DNA from: Novosphingobium sp. ERN07
GTDB taxonomy: Bacteria; Pseudomonadota; Alphaproteobacteria; Sphingomonadales; Sphingomonadaceae
Direction: 5' to 3'
DNA: 64,000 nucleotides
NCBI RefSeq assembly: GCF_012641335.1
Contig: NZ_JABAID010000003.1
Location: forward strand, 1-64,000
In this document: piece after piece, positions 44,353 to 53,430 of the stretch
Numbering within the stretch: the stretch's first letter is position 1
Layout: the number at the start of each line of letters is the position of its first letter
Made by a program: the position numbers and the translations under genes
The notes under the pieces: generated by a model
Databases searched by the model: none
Seen by the model: only the letters and a program-made list of their open reading frames with translations
Told to the model about the DNA's origin: nothing

Positions 44353-45066
44353 GCCGAACTGCGTTGCGGTGAAGGCAAACCGTTCCGTCGCCGGGAACGC
44401 CGCCAGCGCCATCAACCGCCCATCCTCCACGCGCAAATGCCAAGTGCGGCGGATGCGCGGTTCAGGGCTGGCAAAGGCTGTGGGCGAAAGCACCACCAGA
44501 TTGCACCCCTGCCCCGGATCGCGGGCCGATGGCGTGCGGATCAGCGCAACGCCCGCCTCGCGCGCGCTGGCGGCCAGGTCCTGACACGTCGTATAATCCA
44601 CTGGATCGGTCCAGTGCGCGTGATCGCTGGCAAAGGGCGCTTGCGTCAGGTCCAGCGCAGCACCCGTGGCGAGCTGGACGGTGAAGCTGGTGTGTTCACT
44701 GGTGGTCGTCGGCGGCACGAAGCCGGGTGAGCGGCTGAAAAAGCGCAACTGCCAATAGGCCGTTTCGGCAATCGCGGTCGCCTCCGCCTCTGCCGCATAG
44801 AAGATGCCCGGACGTTCATTGGCGCGGCGAAAGCGGCTGGCGCTGGCATGGCCATAGCGAAACGGTGAGGCGAGGAGATAATGCAGCCCCCGCGTTTCAG
44901 GGGGCAGCAGCGGCTTTACCGCATCGGCAAGCAGTTCGAGCTGCGCCTGTTCCTCGGCCGTCTGCGCCAGACGATTGGTGGAGATGCGATGCTGCGCCTC
45001 TACCACGCGCCAGCCTTCACCCCGCCAGTCCCGCCGTTCAGACGCGAGCGCGGTGGGCGTCCACAT
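44347..45066 (-). CDS. RES-domain toxin
   Basis: A 239-residue protein. The RES triad can be placed as Arg in SPFRYG, Glu in ATAIAETAYW and Ser near the C-terminal segment (LSPTAF). RPGIFYAAEAEATAIAE is a strong family mark. RES toxins degrade NAD+ in known cases. Its start lies inside the end of the upstream Xre gene (29-bp overlap), the usual antitoxin-first order. The pair sits as a self-contained module between catabolic operons and probably has no metabolic role. Confidence 0.87.
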   Translation of the reverse strand: MWTPTALASERRDWRGEGWRVVEAQHRISTNRLAQTAEEQAQLELLADAVKPLLPPETRGLHYLLASPFRYGHASASRFRRANERPGIFYAAEAEATAIAETAYWQLRFFSRSPGFVPPTTTSEHTSFTVQLATGAALDLTQAPFASDHAHWTDPVDYTTCQDLAASAREAGVALIRTPSARDPGQGCNLVVLSPTAFASPEPRIRRTWHLRVEDGRLMALAAFPATERFAFTATQFGL

Positions 45067-45415
45067 AATCGCACAAAGTGATGAGGCCGCGCATCGTATC
45101 GATCATGTCGATCGGGCGGGCATCGAAATCGACATTGCGCGTTTCCAGCCAGCGGCGCGCGGCGGCATCATCGCTGCCCAGCAGGGCATCGAGGCTGCGG
45201 AACAGGCGCAGCAGAAATTGCCCCGCCTCAAACGCCTTTGACGCAGGATCGAGCGTGCTCCGCCCCGATCTGAGGCGCGAAACGGTGGCAGGCGAAAGCC
45301 CCAGCACCGCACCCAGTTTGGCATTGCTGAAATCCCAGAAGGCCGCGATCCGCGCAAGGGCAGAGGTCAGCACATCGGCATCGCTGCGGCGGGTCTGGGC
45401 CAAGCTGGCCATCAT
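45038..45415 (-). CDS. Xre/MbcA/ParS-type antitoxin
   Basis: A 125-residue protein. The N-terminal half has a helix-turn-helix (AAFWDFSNAKLGAVLGLSPATVSRLRSG). The C-terminal half carries the MbcA/ParS toxin-binding domain (FLLRLFRSLDALLGSDDAAARRWLETRN and LITLCDYVDAHRA). It neutralises the RES protein encoded downstream and normally represses the pair. The short AT-rich region before it (45420-45465, with atttgagcgat repeats) may be its operator. Confidence 0.88.
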   Translation of the reverse strand: MMASLAQTRRSDADVLTSALARIAAFWDFSNAKLGAVLGLSPATVSRLRSGRSTLDPASKAFEAGQFLLRLFRSLDALLGSDDAAARRWLETRNVDFDARPIDMIDTMRGLITLCDYVDAHRARV

Positions 45416-45472
45416 GCGCGGCTCCTTTCAAATGAACGATATAGCACAAAATCGCTCAAATGCAAGAAGGCG

Positions 45473-46648
45473 TCAGGCGCGATATCGCCCCAGCGTGGCT
45501 ATCAACAGAACCACGCCTGCCAGCACCACCGCCGATGACACCAGCGCAAGATCATATCCGCCCAAGGCATCGTAAACCTTGCCGAAGGCCATCGGCCCCA
45601 GCCCTGCACCGAGGCAAAACACGCCCAGCACGCCGCCATACGTCGCGCCGTAATTGGCCAGCGCAGCGTATCGGCCCGTGAAATAGGCGAGCATGTCAAC
45701 CTCGGCACCGGCAGCAAGGCCGAGCATCAGCGCGGCAGGCACCACCGGGCCGCCGCTCCACAGCAGCAGCGCAGCAACGACGGGCGAGAGCAGGAACAGC
45801 GCTGCGACATAAGGCGCGTGAAACCGGTCGAACAGGTAGCCCACGACAATGCGGGCCACTAGCACCGCCACGCCCACACCCGCCGCAACTTGCGCGGCGG
45901 CAGGCGCGGGCATTCCGCGATCCACAAGCATCGGCACAAGATGCACGATCAGCCCGGCCACAATCAGGCCGAGCAGGAAGGCGATGACCAAGAGGATCAG
46001 CGTCTGGCGATTGACCTCGAACCGGCCTTTTGCCTTCGCCCCCGCAGCGGGGCGGTCTGCCGTGCCGACCAAGAGGCTGGCGGGAATGCCAATCGCCAGC
46101 GTGGCCGCCGCCATGATGATGACGGCGCTGCGCCAGCCGCTTTGCGCAAAGACCGGGCCGAGCAGCGCGGGCGCAAGGATGGCCGCCGTGCCTGTGCCCA
46201 TCAGCATCAGGCCCAGCGCAAGCCCGCGCGCCGCATCGAAGCGCAGCGAAACGATCCGCGCCCAGATCGCCGGTGTGGTGCCTGCTCCTGCCAGCGACAC
46301 CAGCAGCCATAGGGCGTCCCACATGACAACCGACGAACCTGTGCGCGACAAGGCAAACAGAGCCACCGGCGTGGCGATGAAGCTGAGGAGCGCAATGGGC
46401 CGTGCGCCCCAGCGGTCTGCCAGCCACCCGACCAGCGGCGCAGACAGGAAGATGCCGAACTGCTGGAACGTGGCCGCCCCCGAAACTTCGGCGCGGCTCC
46501 AGCCAAATTCGGCCTGCAAGGGCTGCACGAACAACCCCAGCGAATAGAAGCCGATGCCCATCGTGCCCACGCCGATGGCCAGCGCGGCGGCCAGAACGAC
46601 AAGCCAGCCGGAGCGAAGTTCGGCGCGGGCCTGTGGGCTGGCGATCAC
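45473..46648 (-). CDS. MFS transporter (monocarboxylate/oxalate-formate type)
   Basis: A 391-residue protein with about 12 spans. GIGFYSLGLFVQPLQAEFGWSRAEVSGA and VGWLADRWGARP form the first helix and loop 2-3 motif of the MCT-like MFS group. It would carry a monocarboxylate-like molecule in or out. It is the last gene of a six-gene operon in which every junction overlaps (ATGA or similar), starting at 51992. It is unlike the GPH symporters elsewhere in the island. Confidence 0.9.
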   Translation of the reverse strand: MIASPQARAELRSGWLVVLAAALAIGVGTMGIGFYSLGLFVQPLQAEFGWSRAEVSGAATFQQFGIFLSAPLVGWLADRWGARPIALLSFIATPVALFALSRTGSSVVMWDALWLLVSLAGAGTTPAIWARIVSLRFDAARGLALGLMLMGTGTAAILAPALLGPVFAQSGWRSAVIIMAAATLAIGIPASLLVGTADRPAAGAKAKGRFEVNRQTLILLVIAFLLGLIVAGLIVHLVPMLVDRGMPAPAAAQVAAGVGVAVLVARIVVGYLFDRFHAPYVAALFLLSPVVAALLLWSGGPVVPAALMLGLAAGAEVDMLAYFTGRYAALANYGATYGGVLGVFCLGAGLGPMAFGKVYDALGGYDLALVSSAVVLAGVVLLIATLGRYRA

Positions 46649-47541
46649 TTGTGCAGCAACCGCACCGGAAGCGCGTCGCTAACCAGCCGGTCCAGCCGGG
46701 CGCGCGCCGCGCCATCACGGCGGCAATGCGCATCGATGAACAAGCCGGAAATCCGCGCCGCATCGGCCAGGCGATCCAACTGCTTCGGCCCCGGCAGATC
46801 GTAGCGGCAGATCGCCCCGCCGAAATAGTGGTCCACCCCTTCGAGCACGAGGCCATACCGGTTGTTGCCTGCAGCGGCGGCGTCATAAGGTACCAGATGC
46901 CCGCGCCAGCCTTCGACGTCGGTGGTCGTGATGCCGGGCACGATGTCCTTGGTGCCGGTCTGGATCAGCGCGGGCACGGCCAGTTTGCCATAGCCTTCTG
47001 CCGTGCAGAGCACCGGGATCGGCGCGGGCGGGCTGAAAGCCACGACCGCGCGGGCATTGGCATCGGCCAGCGGCCCGCTGATGCCCTCAGGCGCAACCGC
47101 CGCAGCGCCGCCCAGCGTCAGCGCCACAAGCCCGCCATAGGAATGCCCCGCCGCTATCCACGGGCGCTGGCCAACATGGGCGGAAAGCGCGCGCATATCC
47201 TCGATCCGCGCTTTCCAGCTCGCAAGGCCGGGGAAATCCTTGTTGCGCGGATGTTCGGTAGAATCGACATGCAGCGGCGCAAGGATGTGAAATCCTGCGG
47301 CCAGCCAAGGGCCGAACAGCGCCTCATAAAAGCGCGGTGACGACGCTGCACCGTGGCTGAACAGCACCAGCGCTTTCGCCTTGCCGCGCGGCTTCCATTC
47401 GCTGATCCTGATCTCGCGCCCATCGGGACCGGGCAGGGTGAACTGGCGTTCTGCCACCGGCCTCGCCCCCATTGCGCCAAGCCGTGACGTGGCAAGGGAT
47501 GCGGAACCGGCGATCAGCAGATTGCGGCGGGTAAGGTTCAT
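46645..47541 (-). CDS. Exported alpha/beta hydrolase (chlorophyllase/PAF-hydrolase-like)
   Basis: A 298-residue protein from the ATG at 47541, which overlaps the DUF3089 stop. The Tat-like signal is TRRNLLIAGSASLATSRLGA. ALVLFSHGAASSPRFYEAL is the oxyanion loop region, AAGHSYGGLVAL holds the nucleophile Ser, and GVDHYFGGAICR the likely His. Oxidation or ester hydrolysis products of the amine oxidase/VOC operon are possible substrates. Three of the six proteins in this operon are exported hydrolases, suggesting removal of ester or acyl groups outside the cytoplasm. Confidence 0.86.
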   Translation of the reverse strand: MNLTRRNLLIAGSASLATSRLGAMGARPVAERQFTLPGPDGREIRISEWKPRGKAKALVLFSHGAASSPRFYEALFGPWLAAGFHILAPLHVDSTEHPRNKDFPGLASWKARIEDMRALSAHVGQRPWIAAGHSYGGLVALTLGGAAAVAPEGISGPLADANARAVVAFSPPAPIPVLCTAEGYGKLAVPALIQTGTKDIVPGITTTDVEGWRGHLVPYDAAAAGNNRYGLVLEGVDHYFGGAICRYDLPGPKQLDRLADAARISGLFIDAHCRRDGAARARLDRLVSDALPVRLLHK

Positions 47542-48569
47542 CGAGACGCCCTGTTCTTCTGGAGCCACGCCTTTGCGCGTTGCACTGCATTTGCTGAAAT
47601 GTCAGCCCAGAACAGGCCGACATCGTGATAGTGCATCGATCCGCCCGGCAGCGGCTTTAGCCCAAGGCCCGGCGCTGGCCATGCGGTAAGCAACCCATCC
47701 CGGCATTCCGCAGCCACAGCGCCCGCGCGCAAAGCCTGCATCGGGCCAAAGCCGGGATCGCCGCTAACCGCGCCTTTCGCCTCAGCCGAAAGCGAGAGCG
47801 GGCGGGCCTTTGCAAACGTCACCGGGTTAACGCAGAGCGGCTGTCCGCCCGCCTTGCCGCCGTTCTGATCGGCAAAGGCCTTGGCATAGGCGGCCAGCGT
47901 CGGCCCGGTATCGCTGCCTGCCAGCACCGCATTCCATTGCACGAAGCATCCGGTCTGCGCGGGGCTGTTGCAGAAGGGGATGCCGCCAAGGCGCGGTGTC
48001 AGATCGCCTTCCATCAGATTGATGCCGATGACGTAGGCCGCAACCATCCTGCGCTGGAGCTTCGTGCCCCTGATCCGCTTTTCCAGCAGCGACGCGGTGT
48101 GCGCGCCGCCCTGGCTGTGCCCGGCGATGATGAACGGGCGGCCCTTGTTTTGATGCGCCAGATACCAGTCGAACGCGCGTTCCACATCGGCATAGGCAAG
48201 CGCGAACGCCTTGTCGCGGTTGGCCGGGTCCATCAGCGATTTGGTCGTCGCGGCGCGATAGCGGGGGGCGAATATCCGGCAACAGGCGCTGAAGGCGCTC
48301 GCCTGCCGCTGCACCGCGCTTTCCTCGGTCCACTTCAGCACCGCCGGATCGAGCGGATCGTGATTGAAATCGGTCTGCGAGCGGGTGGTCGTAGGGTGAA
48401 TCCAGAAGACATCGACCGGAAGCTGCGCTTTGGCAGCCACCACCCCCTGCGGCAGGCCTTCAACCACGCTCCAATATTGGAGCTGGGCATAATCGGGCAC
48501 GGCAGGTTCTGCCACAGCGGGCGTGGCCAGCGCCGCCAGCGCGGCTGCAAGAAGGGTGCGCAGCTTCAC
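47538..48569 (-). CDS. DUF3089 family exported lipase-like protein
   Basis: A 343-residue protein from a GTG at 48569 (ribosome site ggagc); its stop region and start overlap neighbours. The signal peptide is KLRTLLAAALAALATPAVA. DVFWIHPTTTRSQTDFNHDP is the DUF3089 hallmark, IIAGHSQGGAHTASLLEKRI carries the Ser nucleophile (GHSQG) of an alpha/beta fold, and MHYHDVGLFWADI holds the likely catalytic His. The family is regarded as esterase/lipase-like, with few characterised members. It probably acts in the periplasm. Confidence 0.87.
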   Translation of the reverse strand: MKLRTLLAAALAALATPAVAEPAVPDYAQLQYWSVVEGLPQGVVAAKAQLPVDVFWIHPTTTRSQTDFNHDPLDPAVLKWTEESAVQRQASAFSACCRIFAPRYRAATTKSLMDPANRDKAFALAYADVERAFDWYLAHQNKGRPFIIAGHSQGGAHTASLLEKRIRGTKLQRRMVAAYVIGINLMEGDLTPRLGGIPFCNSPAQTGCFVQWNAVLAGSDTGPTLAAYAKAFADQNGGKAGGQPLCVNPVTFAKARPLSLSAEAKGAVSGDPGFGPMQALRAGAVAAECRDGLLTAWPAPGLGLKPLPGGSMHYHDVGLFWADISANAVQRAKAWLQKNRASR

Positions 48570-49525
48570 GCCTGCTCCTCGAAAAACACCAGTCGGGCGG
48601 CCCACGGCGTCATGATCCAGCCTGCTTTCACCGTGCGCCCATCAGCCCAGAGGACGGGCCGCGCAGCACCGATTTGTGCCCCGTGCGCTTCGGCCCGCGA
48701 CAGCACGCCTGCCAGATCGCTGACCGGGAAGCACAGCGATGCGAGGCCTCGCCAGTCCGGCTTGTCGGCCCGGAAATCGAGCGGTTCGCACGGGTAATGG
48801 ATCAGCTCGACCGAACCTTCCATCCGCCCATGCTCTTGCACGATCACCACGACCACATCCTTTTCGCGCGCGATGTCGAGCGGGAGGCCCATGACGTTGC
48901 GCCCATCCTTGTGCGTCAATGGCACATCGACGAGGATCTTCCAGCCCAGCACTTCGGTAAAGAAGCGCCGCCCGGCGTCCATATCGTCAACCACGATTAC
49001 CGAGTTGAACGGATTGCTGGCCGGGCCGTGAATATGTTCCCACCCGGTCAGCGGTGGGGCGATGCGCTCTGCCATTGCGAAGCACAGCCCATCGGCATCT
49101 TGCACGGCGCCTTCGAACACTTCGACATCGCCCATCACGAACCGCGCAACCGGTGCGTGGGCGATGAAGCCGTTGCGGCAGAACGCCGCCATCAGATCGT
49201 CGATCGGGCCAAGCGAGCGGAGCGAAGTGTCAAAGAAGCCACCCACGTCCCACGGACGCGCGCCCATCCGGCGAACCCGCGGCACCGGGCCGGGGGCCTG
49301 CAACAGGCGCATCCGCCCACGCCCGGCCTGTGGCTGGATCACCGTAATCTCGCGCCAGCCATCGGCAGGCTCAATATCGTGCAGGGCAAGGAAGCTGGCA
49401 TCGGGCAGCCCCCGCGATTCCTCCTCATAACCCAGCGCATCTTTCAGCCGCGCGGCGGTGGCCTCAGCGTCGGCCACGATGGTGATGACATCTTCGAACC
49501 CGTTGTCGAGCGCTGCCCTGCTCAT
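48566..49525 (-). CDS. Two-domain VOC (glyoxalase/extradiol dioxygenase fold) protein
   Basis: A 319-residue protein with two VOC halves. The first is at about 8-150 (FEDVITIVADAEATAARLKDALGY). The second is at about 168-310 (NSVIVVDDMDAGRRFFTEVLGWK, then VELIHYPCEPLDF and WRGLASLCFPVSDLAGVLSRA). The second half keeps a possible Glu/His pattern but the full extradiol metal triad could not be assigned with confidence. So ring-cleaving dioxygenase, isomerase or binding protein are all possible. It is coupled both to amine oxidase 2 and to DUF3089. Confidence 0.82.
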   Translation of the reverse strand: MSRAALDNGFEDVITIVADAEATAARLKDALGYEEESRGLPDASFLALHDIEPADGWREITVIQPQAGRGRMRLLQAPGPVPRVRRMGARPWDVGGFFDTSLRSLGPIDDLMAAFCRNGFIAHAPVARFVMGDVEVFEGAVQDADGLCFAMAERIAPPLTGWEHIHGPASNPFNSVIVVDDMDAGRRFFTEVLGWKILVDVPLTHKDGRNVMGLPLDIAREKDVVVVIVQEHGRMEGSVELIHYPCEPLDFRADKPDWRGLASLCFPVSDLAGVLSRAEAHGAQIGAARPVLWADGRTVKAGWIMTPWAARLVFFEEQA

Positions 49526-51021
49526 GCCGTGCGCTCCAGAATTTCGATGGCCACGCGCTCACCGCTTTCCATTGCCGATTCCATGCCATAATCGTTGCGG
49601 CGGGTATGCTCGCCTGCAAAATGCATGACCTGCCAGGGCTTTGTCATATCGCGCGCAAAGGCATTGACCTGCCCCGGCGCAAGGCTGAACCCGCAGCCGC
49701 GCTGCAAAGGATCGCGCAGCCAGTCTTTCCACGTCGCCACGCGCACCGCACCCTTCGATGCGGGGCGCAGGCGGGCGAGTTCCGCCAGCAGCATCGCTTC
49801 GGCCTCTGCCCGGTCAAGCGCCGAAATGGCCTGCGCCGTCCGCCCGACCAGCACGAACATGCCGCGATGCGCGCCTTCGCCAGTGTGATTGTCTATAGCC
49901 CAGAACATGCCCATCGGCCCATCGGTGGTGATCGAGGGCGGCAGGCCATCGTCCTTCCAGAAGGGCCGTTCGACGGTGACGTACATCCGCGCGGTGTTGG
50001 CATAGGGCATGGTTGTGATTGCCTGCCGCATGACCGGATTGGCGGTGCCGGTAATCTCCACCTCGCGCAGCATCGAAAACGGGATGGCCGAAATCAGGAA
50101 ACGCCCGTTGAACACGCTGCCATCGCTGCATGTCACGGTGCCGCCCTTGTCGCTGAGTGCGATGGTCATGGCGCGCTTGCCAAGGCGAATACGATCCCCC
50201 AGCTTCGCCGCCATCGCCTTGGGCAGGGCGCTGGTCCCACCGACGATGTTGTTGATCGCAGACAGGCCGTTCACTGAGCTGTGATCGTTCGCTTCGCCAA
50301 ACGGATGATCGCGCTTCGGCCCCTGTTCGGTTTGCGATGCCGCTTCGACCATGCGCCGTTCAAAGCGGCCGCGCACTTCTTCCTGCCACATGCGCAGGAC
50401 CGATGTTTCATCAATGCCGATGCCGGGCGCGGAATAAGCGGCCAGTTCGATGGCCTGCGCGCTATGCCCCTTGCGCTTCAGCAGTTCGCGCAAGGAAATG
50501 TCATATTCGGCAAAGCGCGGGTCGAGCCAGTCGTCCAGTTCCTGCAAAGGATTATACTTCGCGGCAAGCTGCTGCCCCATCAGGCTGGGCGCGATCTTGC
50601 GTTCGTCGCCGACGCACAGGTTGAGCGGATTTGCATCCCACGCCTTGTTGTCGATCCACTGGCCGGAAAAGTGCGTGCCGAACGCCAGCAGATCGCGGTC
50701 TTCGCTGATCAGCTTCAGCCCATAGCGCTGGCAGGCATCGATGACGCGGGCATAGCCACGGCCAACCTGGCTTGCGCCCACATCAATCATGCCTTCACTG
50801 GTCTGCACCGTCTGCACGCGCCCGCCGACACGGTTGTTGGCGTCGAGCACGATCACTTTCAGACCCTGCTCGGTCAGCAATTCGGCGCTGTGCAGGCCGG
50901 AAAGCCCGGCACCGATGATGACCACATCGGCACTTTCAGCGGCCAATGCCATGCGCGGAAGGCCCAGCGCGGTAATCGCAGCGACACCGGTTCCGACAAA
51001 TTGGCGACGGTTCAAAGTCAT
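49522..51021 (-). CDS. Flavin amine oxidase 2, Tat-exported
   Basis: A 499-residue protein with Tat signal NRRQFVGTGVAAITALGLPRMALA. The FAD motif VVIIGAGLSGLHSAELLTEQG and NNRVGGRVQT are followed by a C-terminal HFAGEHTRRNDYGMESAMESGERVA. It is a paralogue of amine oxidase 1 at 24344-25828. It is coupled on both sides (esterase upstream, VOC protein downstream). The family oxidises amines or C-C bonds alpha to nitrogen. Export implies that the electron acceptor is oxygen or a periplasmic carrier. Confidence 0.92.
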   Translation of the reverse strand: MTLNRRQFVGTGVAAITALGLPRMALAAESADVVIIGAGLSGLHSAELLTEQGLKVIVLDANNRVGGRVQTVQTSEGMIDVGASQVGRGYARVIDACQRYGLKLISEDRDLLAFGTHFSGQWIDNKAWDANPLNLCVGDERKIAPSLMGQQLAAKYNPLQELDDWLDPRFAEYDISLRELLKRKGHSAQAIELAAYSAPGIGIDETSVLRMWQEEVRGRFERRMVEAASQTEQGPKRDHPFGEANDHSSVNGLSAINNIVGGTSALPKAMAAKLGDRIRLGKRAMTIALSDKGGTVTCSDGSVFNGRFLISAIPFSMLREVEITGTANPVMRQAITTMPYANTARMYVTVERPFWKDDGLPPSITTDGPMGMFWAIDNHTGEGAHRGMFVLVGRTAQAISALDRAEAEAMLLAELARLRPASKGAVRVATWKDWLRDPLQRGCGFSLAPGQVNAFARDMTKPWQVMHFAGEHTRRNDYGMESAMESGERVAIEILERTA

Positions 51022-51992
51022 TTGGAATTGATCTCCGTGGCGATCCAGCGGCCAAATTGTTCTAGCCAGAGATCAGATGTGGTGCCGCGCTGCGCCGCGC
51101 CGAACCCGTGGCTGCCGCGTTCGTAAAGGTGCATTTCGGGGCGATACCCTGCGCCAAACAGCTTGTCATAAAAGGCACGGAAGCCTTGCCCCACGGCCAG
51201 ATCATCCTGCGCCATTGCCAGAAACATCGGCGGCAGGCGGCCCGGCGCGGGCTTTGGCTTGGGTTGAAGCCACGGCTCCTTGGGCGTACCTTCGGGAAAC
51301 GGCAGGTTGGCTGGCGGAATCACCGGCTCTGGATTGCCGAAGGGCATGCCATAGATCAGCCCCGCAAAGTCCGGGCGATCTGCCGCATTGGCTGCAAACA
51401 TCGTCATGCCCGCAACGTGTCCGCCAGCCGAAAAGCCGACGATTCCCACGCGATGCGGATCGACACCCCACTTTGCCGCATTGGCACGAACGATACGCAA
51501 AGCCTCTGTGCCGTCTTCCGTGCCGGGAATGCCGCCGCTGCCGCTGGCCATGCTTTGCACGCGCGTGCGCATGGCTTCGTTGGTTTCACCGGGAAACGAT
51601 TGAATCAGCCGATATTTGAGGACGAAGGCCGCAATTCCACGCTCCGCCAGCCAGCGGGCAACGCGCGTGCCTTCATGATGGATCGCCAACAAACGGAAGC
51701 CGCCGCCCGGCGCAACGATGACCGCGGTGCCGGTCGCCTTGGCCGGATCAGGCAGAAACGGTTGCAGCGTGGGGACGGTGACATTCCACACCTGCTCACC
51801 ATTTTCGCGCAGCTCCTCCTTTACGGGAACAGAGGCAAGGCCGGGCCAACCCTTCATCGAAGGCACACCCTTGGGCCACACTGGCAGCGGTGCCTGCTCG
51901 GTAACCGTGCTGTTCAAACCATCAGCGCCCTGGGCGCAGACAGGCGCAGCGCAGGCGAGGGCGAAAGCCAGTACGGCGGTACGATATCGCAT
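51018..51992 (-). CDS. Exported alpha/beta hydrolase/esterase (acetylxylan esterase-like)
   Basis: A 324-residue protein from the ATG at 51992 with signal peptide AVLAFALACAAPVCAQG. TAVIVAPGGGFRLLAIHHEG is the HGG-like oxyanion region, VGIVGFSAGGHVAGM holds nucleophile Ser (GFSAG), and MHLYERGSHGFG the catalytic His. This is the usual triad of BD-FAE/Axe-like esterases. It is the first gene of the six-gene operon and has dyad site 10 at 78 bp. Removal of an ester or acyl group from the incoming substrate is plausible. Confidence 0.9.
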   Translation of the reverse strand: MRYRTAVLAFALACAAPVCAQGADGLNSTVTEQAPLPVWPKGVPSMKGWPGLASVPVKEELRENGEQVWNVTVPTLQPFLPDPAKATGTAVIVAPGGGFRLLAIHHEGTRVARWLAERGIAAFVLKYRLIQSFPGETNEAMRTRVQSMASGSGGIPGTEDGTEALRIVRANAAKWGVDPHRVGIVGFSAGGHVAGMTMFAANAADRPDFAGLIYGMPFGNPEPVIPPANLPFPEGTPKEPWLQPKPKPAPGRLPPMFLAMAQDDLAVGQGFRAFYDKLFGAGYRPEMHLYERGSHGFGAAQRGTTSDLWLEQFGRWIATEINSK

Positions 51993-52070
51993 TGAAGAGG
52001 TGGCTCCCGTCCGGGGTTGCCCGAACACAGTGCCAAGGCCGCATATTGCCGCGACTGTCGTGGGCCGCTC

Positions 52071-52087
52071 TATCCGCCCTGCGGTGA
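52071..52087 (-). promoter_or_regulatory. Dyad site 10 (TATCCG-CCCTG-CGGTGA), esterase operon
   Basis: Toward the esterase it reads TCACCG-N5-CGGATA; the perfect half is proximal and 78 bp before the ATG at 51992. The first 13 bases equal those of site 3. On the other side it lies 101 bp from the serine hydrolase start. Confidence 0.75.
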
Positions 52088-52188
52088 TTGATGGGCAAAA
52101 TGGGGGCGGGCGGCATAGTTCATCGCACAACCACATTTATACCAATGCCTTATAGTGTCAGGCTGGCAATCAGGAAGGGTGTAACTCG

Positions 52189-53427
52189 ATGAATGCAACA
52201 CGAAAGGCCGGCCTTCTGGTCGCCGCGCTTATGGCTGCAACCGTCCCCACTGCTGCAATCGCTCAAACAGCCCCTGCCCCAGAAACGCCAGACGCCGAAG
52301 CGACCTATCGCGCGCGTCTGGCCGTGTTCCTGAAAGATCCCGGCAACCTGCCATATGAACCGACCGAACCGCTGATCGGCGCGAAGAACTGGAAGCCACT
52401 GCCCAAGACCTCGATCACCAAAAGCGGCCTCTCGGCACAATCGCTGGAAAAGGCGCGCGCCTATGCCGCGATGATGAACAGCAGCGCCTTCATGGTCTGG
52501 CGCGATGGCAAGGTGGTGTCCGAATGGTACGCCCCCGGCGTTACCGAAAAGACGCCGATCACATCCAAATCGCTGTCCAAACCACTGACCGCGATTGCCG
52601 TGGGCCGCGCGCTTGCGCTCGGCAAGATCAGCTCCATCGACCAGTCGATTGCCGATTTCATCCCGCGCGCAAAAGGCACCGAAAAGGAAAAGATCACGAT
52701 CCGCTACCTGCTCGACATGCGATCGGGAATGCTGGATCAGGGGTTCAGCACAGACCCCGATCATCCCTATAACCGCGTGCTGCTGCATCCCGATTTCGGT
52801 GAGAAGATCATTGATATCTACCCGATGCCGCACCCGGTGGGGAAACACTATTCCTATGGCAACGCGCCGAGCGACCTGATCGCGATGGTGATCGAAGGCG
52901 CGACGGGAATGCGCTATGGCGAATTCGTCACGCGCGAAGTGCTGCTGCCGCTGGGCGCGCAGGGCGGCACGATGTGGGTGGGCAAGCCCGGCGGCCTTGC
53001 CCATTCGGGCTGCTGCGCCACGATGCCTGCCGATACCTATCTGCGCTTTGCCGTGCTGCTGATCGACGATGGTATGTGGAAGGGCAAGCGTCTGCTGCCC
53101 AAGGGCTATGTCGCCGAAATGCGCAAGGGCACGGCAGAGAACCCCAACTTCGGTCTTGGCATCTGGATCGGTGAACCTTACCGCCAGCGCCGCCCGTTCG
53201 GCGCACCGGGAATGCTCGGTCCGCATGTGCTGCACAGCGAACCGTTCCTTGATCCAGACCTGTTCATGTTCGATGGCAATTCGAACCAGCAGGTGGCGAT
53301 CAGCCCGCGCAACCGCCTGATCGTGCTGCGCGTCGGCGCAACGCCGCCGGCACCAAAGGACGGAAGCCCCGAATGGGACAATGCCTTTCTGCCCAATACG
53401 CTGATCCGGGGGTTGGGCGGGAAATAA
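52189..53427 (+). CDS. Exported serine hydrolase (class C beta-lactamase/NylB-like)
   Basis: A 412-residue protein with signal peptide ending TAAIAQ. The SxxK pair is Ser128-Lys131 (KSLSKPL) and the YxN element is Tyr221-Asn223 (HYSYGNAP). These belong to the serine beta-lactamase/esterase/6-aminohexanoate-dimer hydrolase fold. It could cut an ester or amide bond of the substrate in the periplasm. It is monocistronic, divergent from the esterase operon and shares its control region; 3 bp after its stop lies the convergent cytochrome b561 stop. Confidence 0.9.
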   Translation: MNATRKAGLLVAALMAATVPTAAIAQTAPAPETPDAEATYRARLAVFLKDPGNLPYEPTEPLIGAKNWKPLPKTSITKSGLSAQSLEKARAYAAMMNSSAFMVWRDGKVVSEWYAPGVTEKTPITSKSLSKPLTAIAVGRALALGKISSIDQSIADFIPRAKGTEKEKITIRYLLDMRSGMLDQGFSTDPDHPYNRVLLHPDFGEKIIDIYPMPHPVGKHYSYGNAPSDLIAMVIEGATGMRYGEFVTREVLLPLGAQGGTMWVGKPGGLAHSGCCATMPADTYLRFAVLLIDDGMWKGKRLLPKGYVAEMRKGTAENPNFGLGIWIGEPYRQRRPFGAPGMLGPHVLHSEPFLDPDLFMFDGNSNQQVAISPRNRLIVLRVGATPPAPKDGSPEWDNAFLPNTLIRGLGGK

Positions 53428-53430
53428 AGG

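Noticed and set aside
51127..51143. GGTGCATTTCGG in the esterase gene as a fourth TAGGTGCA element
   Set aside because: Only a single unit is present, and the bases encode the conserved EMHLYERGSHGF segment of the esterase, so protein conservation explains it.
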